Shown here: piece by piece, positions 57,237 to 64,000 of the stretch
How positions within the stretch are numbered: the first letter of the stretch is position 1
How the letters are laid out: each line of letters begins with the position of its first letter
Translations under genes and position numbers: made by a program
Assembly: GCA_001683735.1 (NCBI GenBank)
Contig: LUGG01000010.1
Location: forward strand, 248,001 to 312,000
Source of the DNA: Grifola frondosa
Taxonomy: Eukaryota > Basidiomycota > Agaricomycetes > Polyporales > Grifolaceae
DNA length: 64,000 nt
Reading direction: 5' to 3'
The notes under the pieces: generated by a model
Told to the model about the DNA's origin: nothing
The model's input: only the letters and a program-made list of their open reading frames with translations
Databases searched by the model: none

Positions 57237-58633
57237 ATGGCTCCTCGAAATTGTGCTCTGTGCCACAACGCCCGTGCCATCCTCAAAAGGCCAAAGACTG
57301 GCCAGCAAATATGCAAAGAGTGTTTCTTTTATGTTTTCGAAACTGAAGTACACAACACTATCATCGAGGCCCAGTTATTCAAACCTGGCGATCGAGTGGC
57401 TATCGGGGCGTCTGGCGGCAAAGGTGCAGTCGTTTTCTACACAGACCTCCTACATGCGGATGCGGATGACTTGCCTATCAAACAGATTCCACTGTATTGG
57501 CACATGTTATGAAAACCTTGAATGACCGCTACCATTACGGTCTAGAACTGTTTCTCCTCTCCATCGACGAGGGTATCACTGGTTATCGAGATGATTCTTT
57601 AGAGGTACGATGCTGTTTCGCTGCGTATATGCGTTAGTTTCTTACTTTATCTATGGTAGACTGTCAAACGGAATCAGCGGCAGTATGACATACCATTGAA
57701 GATCCTGTCATACGACGAGCTATATGGCTGGACAATGGATGCGATCGTGGCTCAAGTCGGCAAAAAGAACAACTGTACATTTTGCGGGGTATTCAGACGA
57801 CAAGCACTTGACCGGGGCGCTGCTATCTTGAATGTCGACCACATTGTGACAGGACACAACGCCGACGATATCGCAGAGACCGTCCTTATGAACAGTAAGT
57901 CCAGGTCATATTCAGTTGTCTATTAGATCACGATTCTGGATTAGTAATGCGGGGAGACATTGCCCGCCTTGGCCGCTGCACCTCAATATGCACACAAGGC
58001 GAGGATACCATCAAGCGCTCCAAGCCTTTCAAATATGCGTACGAAAAGGAGATCGTGATGTATGTAATAACCGCAATATGTGTTTCAAATTACTAATGAC
58101 TTCACGTAGGTATGCATACTTCAAAAAGCTGGATTACTTTTCTACCGAATGCATATACTCGCCCGATGCATACAGGGGACACGCTCGAGCATTCCTCAAA
58201 GATCTTGAAGCCGCTCGTCCAAGCGCAATCATTGACATCATCCACTCTGGAGAAGCATTTGAGGTGAAGGAAGATATCAAGGCTACACAAAAGGCCCAAC
58301 GTATGCTTCAACTCCCGTGCTCCAGAAATCTCATTATCTCATTTCGCTTCTGTAGAGGTCTGCAAGCGGTGTGGCTATATGTCTAGTAATGAGCTCTGCA
58401 AGGCTTGCACCCTTCTCGAGGGCCTTGAACGAGGCATGGCAAATGCTGCTATTGTACGTTATCTTATTTCAATAATGGCAACCAGCATCTCATGTCACGC
58501 ACAGACTGATCGTGCACGCAAGAAGTTAGACGCAGATGGGCCTGTCCCGGATAACTTACGCACAATACCGTTCTTCTACATGCCTCCAGGATTACGATCA
58601 TCTTCATATATTCCCGTCGAAGCGCCTCCATAG
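57237..58633 (+). CDS. NCS6: Cytosolic tRNA 2-thiolation protein NCS6/CTU1
   Basis: Catalytic subunit of the cytosolic tRNA thiolase that makes 2-thiouridine at wobble position 34, using sulfur from Urm1. Zinc-binding N-terminus [20 protein letters not shown] with CKEC. The PP-loop [20 protein letters not shown] is split by an intron after SGGK. Then [35 protein letters not shown] (catalytic Cys), [39 protein letters not shown], and a C-terminal zinc site [20 protein letters not shown]. The end is [11 protein letters not shown]. About eight exons, roughly 360 residues, frame intact by eye. Confidence 0.95.
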
Positions 58634-58949
58634 CGTCACCAAAGATACTTATTTGACCAGGAGCTTTCTGTAGCAATTAGGTAATGATGTACCCTATTCC
58701 CTCACAAATAATCATTAGGGTCGTTGTTGGGAGCTACTGTACACTACAGAGTAACAGGGATTTCCATTCGTTTGTTCGTCGCGGCAGACACTGTGGAGTG
58801 GCATGTTTTATGTGAGCATCCTGTGCAGCAAGCATCCATACGCTTTTATTGATGTTGAACTTCCTCAGTAAGCACAAGTCATCGTGACCGTCAGACACCA
58901 TGACAAGCCATTCATAGTCCATCCTGTGGTTTGCGCTACCTACAAATGA

Positions 58950-59480
58950 TTCTGTAAGCATGAGAAATTCCTGATGTGAGATGATGCGGGGTGTTCGACA
59001 TCAATGGTTTTGTATCTTATGGACAGGCTGGTCTGGATTGCACAGCTTTATACTCCCAAGTGAATTGTAGCCGGCACAACAAGCGCGGCTCTTGACGCGT
59101 GTTATTGCTCGATAGGAGAGATAGCGACTTTATGGATACCGCCGTGAGATGCTCAGTATTCACGTCATAGGCTCTAGACAGAGACCGAAATAATCATTTG
59201 GGAATTTCATCAGCAACGTCACCTCAAAAATACAAACATGCTCATACAATAAATTTAATGTGTTAGTATTGTATTCATTCCGCAGACTCAAGAATCATGG
59301 GTATAGCACTCAGCCTTCAGGAGCAATCACCAAAGCAACTCAACGAACCATCGCACTAGCTGTTTCGGCCAATACTAGAGCGCAGTGACCAGAGCCATAT
59401 TTCGGGGTCGGGGTGCCAGTTGGACCAATATGGACCTACAACCGTCACTTTGACACAAGAGGCATCAAAGTCACCGATCA
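58950..59480 (-). repeat. Internally deleted relative of the 60.6-62.4 kb kinase-like locus
   Basis: This block resembles sequence 1.6-2.9 kb to its right. Its left part matches the 3' flank of the kinase-like gene (compare the gacatcaatggttttgt motif near 59,000 with 60,622). About 59,335-59,400 matches the kinase C-terminal codons (PKQLVRW). About 59,405-59,480 matches 62,315-62,400, just upstream of the kinase start (GDFDASC, SNWHPDPE). The kinase body between is absent. Divergence is visible, so the duplication is not recent. Confidence 0.6.
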
Positions 59481-59592
59481 ACACGTATTCGTATGCTCAA
59501 TATTCAATAGCTTGTCTGATATATTCTGGTGTTGCCGTACTATCAGGGCATGTAGATATTACGTTTTGACATAGCAAGGCACCAGTTTGAAT

Positions 59593-59637
59593 CATTCTCT
59601 GTCTTCAAAGACATCATGTCTTTGAAGACAGAGAATG
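59593..59637. repeat. 45-bp perfect palindrome
   Basis: Two 22-bp arms are exact reverse complements around a single central C at 59,615 (left arm starts cattctctgtcttc, right arm ends gaagacagagaatg). It could extrude as a hairpin or cruciform. It is not in a recognised gene and does not look like a transcription terminator. Confidence 0.9.
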
Positions 59638-60095
59638 CGCTCGTTGTCATTGAGATATTTTCAATGATGGAACCGGCGGAGAAAGAATTTGGCTTCATAC
59701 TGCAGTAGGTAATTCAAGACAATGGCCTTGGAACGCCTCGAAGCTTTACAAGTTAACTTGATCAAGGGTCCCACGTAAGCATTGCTGAATCGCCTATGGT
59801 GTTCAATTTAAACTTCAAGTTCTGTTGTCTTATCAACAGATATCACTGAGGTTGTTTTGGTCCTTCCTAGCTGAGTTGTACTTCGTTTGCACCAATTACC
59901 TGCATAACATAGCAAGTCCGACCATGCTACGATGAATCGGTCATCGATGGTGACAAGGTGATATCTTTTATTTTACGATCGTGAATCATTCTCGGTCTTT
60001 CCTTGTTCATCATATATCTTGTTATTGATGCAAATGCTTTCTTGTAGCCATCTATATGCAACTTTGGGAGCATTCAAGTTTCATCTCCGGTGCAG

Positions 60096-60314
60096 ATCAT
60101 CAGCAAAATTTCAATTTGACTTATCATACTTTTTTCTCTTAAACTAACCCTTATGAATTTACTTTTTAAGTCTTATATCTCTTCTTCATCTTAATTAAGA
60201 ACAAAAAGAGCAATTAAGAGGTAAAAGAGATCTCATAAGGGTTTTTAAAAGTGCATTTAAGAGCAATTAAGAGACAAAAAGTATGATAAGTTAAATTGAG
60301 ATTTTGCTGATGAT
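60096..60314. mobile_element. Foldback MITE-like element
   Basis: About 219 bp bounded by inverted repeats of about 40 bp with two mismatches (left atcatcagcaaaat..., right ...attttgctgatgat). The interior is AT-rich and itself imperfectly self-complementary, with repeated CTTAATTGCTCTT-like units, giving an overall hairpin shape. No coding capacity. Flanking target-site duplication is not clear. Size, structure and AT content fit a miniature inverted-repeat transposable element. Confidence 0.7.
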
Positions 60315-60579
60315 TCCCATAATCAGCTTTAGAACCACTGAATTTCCCTGGAACTTATGGATTCAATCCTAAAGATAATGCATATGTTTTATTTGGCTAC
60401 GTAGCAACGATCCATGGTACTTTATTTTACCGAATGCCCAACAAAAGCACAATTGTTATGAGATGGACATTCGTACCCTTGAACCAGGTGAACAATCCTT
60501 TCCCCATGGTGAACTTCCTAGCTAAGTTGCATCATGACTCTTAGTTCCTGGTACTGCATTGCCCTATCTATAAAATTCC

Positions 60580-61130
60580 CCTGTGCTCCGGCATGAGAAA
60601 ATCACGATGTGGGGCACATCCGACATCAATTGTTTTGTTTGACATTGCCTCGCCCTTGACAGGAATCATCAATTTAGTCCATGATGGGCTGGTCTGAATT
60701 GCATCATAAGTGCAATCCGCAGTGAATGTAATACGTCCTCATAGCAGCTATCGGTACAAGGATGTCTTTTACCGGACCCGTATAATGAGTGCTCTGGCGA
60801 GGGCGGCCCTTATTGTTGGATACAAGCCTATAGAAGCCACTGTGAGATGCTGAATAATATAATGTACTCATGATGGCCATCGGAAAGCTCACCCATTGGC
60901 AGTTTGCTTTGAATGGAAAGAGATAACAATTCAATTGGATAGTTTGGCCAGCAACACCAGTTTGTAACTACAAACATTATTGTGCAACATACAAAAATAG
61001 ATCTGCATAGGTATTCCAATCAAGCGGTGGGTTCCAGAAGAGGTATACTATGTTGCGCTCAAATGATGGTATTGCTCTGAGGGCCAAGTCTGAAAGGTAT
61101 AGTAGTCAATGATGCCTCCGAATACAGTCA
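60580..61130. repeat. 3' flank of the kinase-like gene, duplicated at 58.95-59.33 kb
   Basis: Shares diverged but collinear blocks with 58,950-59,330, such as gacatcaattgttttgt (about 60,622) and gccactgtgagatgctga (about 60,836). A minus-strand segment (60,704-60,934) reads SASHSGFYRLVSNNKGRPRQ without a stop, so an old exon may be present. Function unknown. Confidence 0.5.
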
Positions 61131-62314
61131 CTATAGCAGACCCAGCAGCCATCGGACTAGTTGTTTGGGCAAGGAGAAGTAGAACATTGTAGTAACCAAA
61201 GCCCAAGTATCAAAGGCTACTTTCTCCAGACTTCCTTCTGCACGTGGCCTTAGTCGCCAGACCTTACGCACAGCCCATAGGGTTTGCGTATGTCTCACCA
61301 TTGTTGAAGAGCCTCTGCCATGCTGGGCCTCGATGCAGGATCCTCCTGAGTCATAGACATTATGAGAGGGGCCATGAAGTTAACGTTAGAGTATTTCTGA
61401 CGAAGCTAATGAGCACATAATATTATGATAGTAGCAAAAGGAAGGCATATGTCGTGAAAGTTCCGATGGAATACATTTCTGATGATGAATATGTCGAGCT
61501 TGAAGAGGTCATATGGGACACCCTCAAACGAAAGTTCTGGAGGTTTTTGATCTTGGCCATCGACCCCCGTAGCAAGTTTTGGATGGATCTCTGGAGGAAT
61601 ATATACGGATATTCTGAAATCAACGAAGTAGTATTTGACGGAGATGCTACTGCGAGCAAGATAATGTGCAATGCCCTGGCCATTAGGGAGAGAAGCTTCG
61701 TGAATGGGGTGGAACCCTTGAGGAAACATCACTGTTGCATCCATCATGATGTTTGCATATGAACAGTCACTGTAATTGGAAGTAAGCACATCGGGTTCAA
61801 AATTGGTAAATCTCGATGATGGGAACACAATGGTTCCGTGGATCTTCTCTAAGAGATCTCTCAGAAAGCATATTAGCTATCTGAATCTCCTTGTCTCCAG
61901 TGTTTATGCATTTGATGTACATGCATATACCGTCAGATATGCATGTCGCATCGATGAGATGGGAACAAAGCTAGGTGGAGGTTAGGAAGTTATGAGAACA
62001 GAGCAATTCGTGACTCGCCAGCAGTGTTATAGAGTCTTCAAAGAAATCGGATGCTTTCCAGTACCTCTCCACGAAGGTACCCATCCTAGTTGATATCTCG
62101 GGCATAACATATAGCCATGCGACTCAAGAAATTGCTGATGATTCCTCCACAATATCTCCGATGGATGAAGCATACCCCAAATCTCTTCAATATCATCTGG
62201 CCCTTCCTGAAGAAAAGGTAATCTGGGGTGTGAGGAGTGGAAGGACATGCTAGGAGCTCGAGAATCCGCTGATGTTGCCAAAGTTGAAAGAGGACTCGGA
62301 ATATAAACAGCCAT
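61131..62314 (-). pseudogene. Broken protein-kinase-like gene (Agaricomycete family)
   Basis: Resembles a large Agaricomycete family of kinase-like proteins. N-terminal part MAVYIPSPLSTLATSADSRA, with EILWRNHQQFLESHGYMLCP and RYQLGWVPSWRGTGK. Next GICMYIKCINTGDKEIQIAN carries the beta-3 Lys, with DPRNHCVPIIEIYQ after it. DCSYANIMMDAT (catalytic-loop Asp and Asn) follows at once, so about 50-60 residues including the HR of the HRD motif are missing. The DFG motif reads DFR (YYFVDFRISVYIP). Then VPYDLFKLDIFII, the segment NVNFMAPLIMSMTQEDPASR with PSMAEALQQW, and a tail ending QLVRWLLGLL. Frame changes near 61,795 and 62,030 and the missing block make it a likely pseudogene. Confidence 0.75.
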
Positions 62315-62405
62315 GTTTCAGGGTTGGGGTGCCAGTTGGACCTCTATGGACCTACAATCTTACTTGATTTGGGCAAGAAGCATCAAAGTCACCGATCAAC
62401 ACTCT
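62315..62405 (-). repeat. Sequence shared with 59,405-59,480
   Basis: Minus-strand reading gives VLIGDFDASC and, after a frame break and stop, RSNWHPNPETWL; the copy at 59.4 kb reads VLIGDFDASCVKVTVVGPYW then SNWHPDPEIWLW. The 59.4-kb copy is open and this one is not. The source protein is not recognised. Confidence 0.6.
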
Positions 62406-62819
62406 CACAATGTCAAGACTTATCGGAGAACAATGCTTGATGGTGTATCCTGTCATCTACATACATCTGGTTTAAGTCCACATGGAAACACCCTTGTCTC
62501 CGGAAGACTTTCTGATAATGACCGACCTGAACACTGGCAGCTTGACTGAATTGCCCATTGAATTCAAACAAAAAACTGTGCGGGTACGCTGCAGAATTAT
62601 GTCGTAAGTGGGTTTATGGAGAATCCCACAAAAATTTCAGACAATCACTCGTGTATAAAGGGACCAAGCTTGTGAGTGTGCTAACTGCACCCATCCGACC
62701 TTCACATTCATCATCGCCCCACATCGTTAATATCATTACACCTTCTCTCATCCTCTGGCAGGACTTATTAGGTACATATTTCTTTGCTCAGCCAAATACA
62801 CAGTGTTGTGACAGGAACA

Positions 62820-63447
62820 GAATGACCACTCTCTTGATTATATTTCCGGCATCTCTGGCATCTTAGGCGTTAGTGTTGTGGCTATGACGACTTATGTCAA
62901 GAACAACTCTGCCAGAGAGTTGATCGGAATGGCACAAGAAGTCGTTAAGAGAACAGAAAATCTCCTCCTTGAAATGGAGCCTGAAGAGTATTTGAAGATT
63001 CAAGCTACACATCCGGATTTCTTTCCAGAGTTGGATTCACAACTTCATCTGTAAGCTTATTCCATTGCATCCACCCCATCCAAATATAACACTGCATAAT
63101 TACAGCACCAAATGTGAATTGCGTTTATTGGAGGAGCAAGCCGAAGATGCCTCCCTTTGGGCTTAGTATGGCATATGGATGTTTAATGATCTGAAGAAGG
63201 ATATCCAAGATCTGCACGACAAAGCTTACAACATTTACAAAGATGTGCTAGTGAGTTCAAATGCTGGGGAAAGTATGCACAGACGATGCTCATGAAAACA
63301 ACAGGGGACCACCAATACCATTCGCAGGCGCCACGACATGCCACAGCATTTAAACAATGTTCCCAATTGGCAGCCGACTATGTTTGGAACTGGGTACACG
63401 GGTTCATGCACTGTTATCTTCATACACTGTGAAGTTTGACCGATCTT
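62820..63447 (+). pseudogene. Unrecognised membrane/coiled-coil gene with in-frame stop
   Basis: Exons read YISGISGILGVSVVAMTTYV (hydrophobic, possible membrane segment), NNSARELIGMAQEVVKRTEN, LLLEMEPEEYLKIQATHPDF and FPELDSQLHL. A 54-bp intron follows, then TKCELRLLEEQAEDASLWA, an in-frame TAG near 63,167, and YGIWMFNDLKKDIQDLHDKA. A last exon (TIRRRHDMPQHLNNVPNWQP) begins near 63,303. The reading continues sensibly past the TAG, which looks like a single-base change in an otherwise intact gene. Earlier exons were not resolved. No named family. Confidence 0.5.
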
Positions 63448-64000
63448 TGATAGAACCAGCTTTATGTACCCCAAGGACAGAACTTGAAGGTAAGAGTTAC
63501 ATTTATGTTCATCGCCTCTCACTCATCTGGAGCATGCAGCTGGAAGTCTCCATCTTCCGCAAGGGCCTCCAAGTAGTGCCTGCACTGGCCGGTAAGGCAC
63601 CAGGATCATAATGGGAGGTTAGTTCCGGTTCACAGGGTTGACCACAGACTCCTGCCCATCCTTACGGCTCGAGGGAGGGGCTGAATCTGAGTGGTGGAAA
63701 TATGAGATATAATTAGAAACCATCCAGATTACATGTCAGAATTTAAACTCAGCACTCTTATTTTCCCCTACCTCTCCCCAACGGCTGGCATGAAACATTG
63801 GTAAACAACAGCCACCCGCGGGCGACTTCCCTATTGAGCAGTGAGTGGGAGCCAAGAAATATAGTAGCTGTCACATCGATTGTACCCAAATTGTAGTTGG
63901 GGTAATAAAATTTCATGTGTCGTATATCCCACTCACTATGACCACCTGCACTAGTGCTGATGTCCCTTCAGTTGATAGTATCCGCGAAAAGTCTTCTGAA
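63448..64000. other. Right-end interval without supported gene
   Basis: No motif or convincing reading frame was recognised up to the window edge. Confidence 0.4.

Noticed and set aside
1..64000. CRISPR arrays, bacterial operons or ribosome binding sites
   Set aside because: Short spliceosomal introns in nearly every gene and eukaryote-only families show a nuclear fungal genome; no spaced repeat arrays were seen.
1..64000. tRNA or rRNA genes
   Set aside because: Scanning by eye for T-loop GGTTCGAATCC-like strings gave only hits within coding exons (for example in NOP9 near 56,585) with no matching acceptor stem. A covariance-model search would be needed to be certain.

Overview
The window is a gene-dense stretch of a Basidiomycota nuclear genome, most likely an Agaricomycete. 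Genes are closely packed on both strands and broken by many short GT-AG introns of about 45-70 bp. The left end holds a decayed Plavaka-type (KDZ/Plavaka group) DNA transposase, and next to it is a DUF6698 gene; both families are typical of Agaricomycetes. All product names rest on my recognition of protein families from translated sequence, not on database searches.

Layout: 1-2,704 is a degenerate Plavaka transposase (minus) that runs off the left edge. A repeat-rich gap follows, then a divergent DUF6698 gene (to 5,127). From 5,990 to 16,351 there is conserved housekeeping: calcineurin B, the tRNA-modification GTPase MSS1, a DUF1748 protein, OST2/DAD1, mitoribosomal mS42, AP-3 mu and an isochorismatase-fold hydrolase. 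From 16,869 to 25,042 lie a large coiled-coil protein and a Zn2Cys6 transcription factor. From 25,734 to 41,065 lie STI1 with a perfect upstream heat-shock element, ARA2-like arabinose dehydrogenase, an MLRQ/B12D respiratory subunit, nucleoporin Nup120/160, a small lineage-specific protein, a MAPR/Dap1-like haem protein and an Sst2/FlbA-type RGS protein. From 41 to 47.5 kb there is one unrecognised coiled-coil gene and much sequence that I could not resolve. From 47,494 to 58,633 lie an alpha/beta hydrolase, UDP-glucuronate decarboxylase UXS1, ENP1/bystin, NOP9 and the tRNA thiolase NCS6. From 58.6 kb to the right edge the sequence changes: gene-poor, AT-richer, repeat-rich, with a broken kinase-like gene, its internally deleted relative, a 45-bp perfect palindrome and a foldback MITE-like element.

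Several genes share themes without forming a cluster: translation and ribosome biogenesis (ENP1, NOP9, mS42), wobble-uridine modification in two compartments (NCS6, MSS1), trafficking and secretion (AP-3 mu, OST2, Nup120), and signalling (calcineurin B, RGS). Several are head-to-head pairs on short shared promoters (cnb1/MSS1, OST2/mS42, NOP9/NCS6).

Two things need care. First, many otherwise conserved genes, including likely essential ones such as ENP1, are broken by single missing bases, nearly always in short homopolymer runs. I read this as sequence-quality error, not biology. Second, I found no convincing undescribed multi-gene system. The most open questions are the Plavaka-DUF6698 arrangement, the kinase-derived deletion copies and foldback elements at the right end, and a few conserved-looking genes I cannot name.
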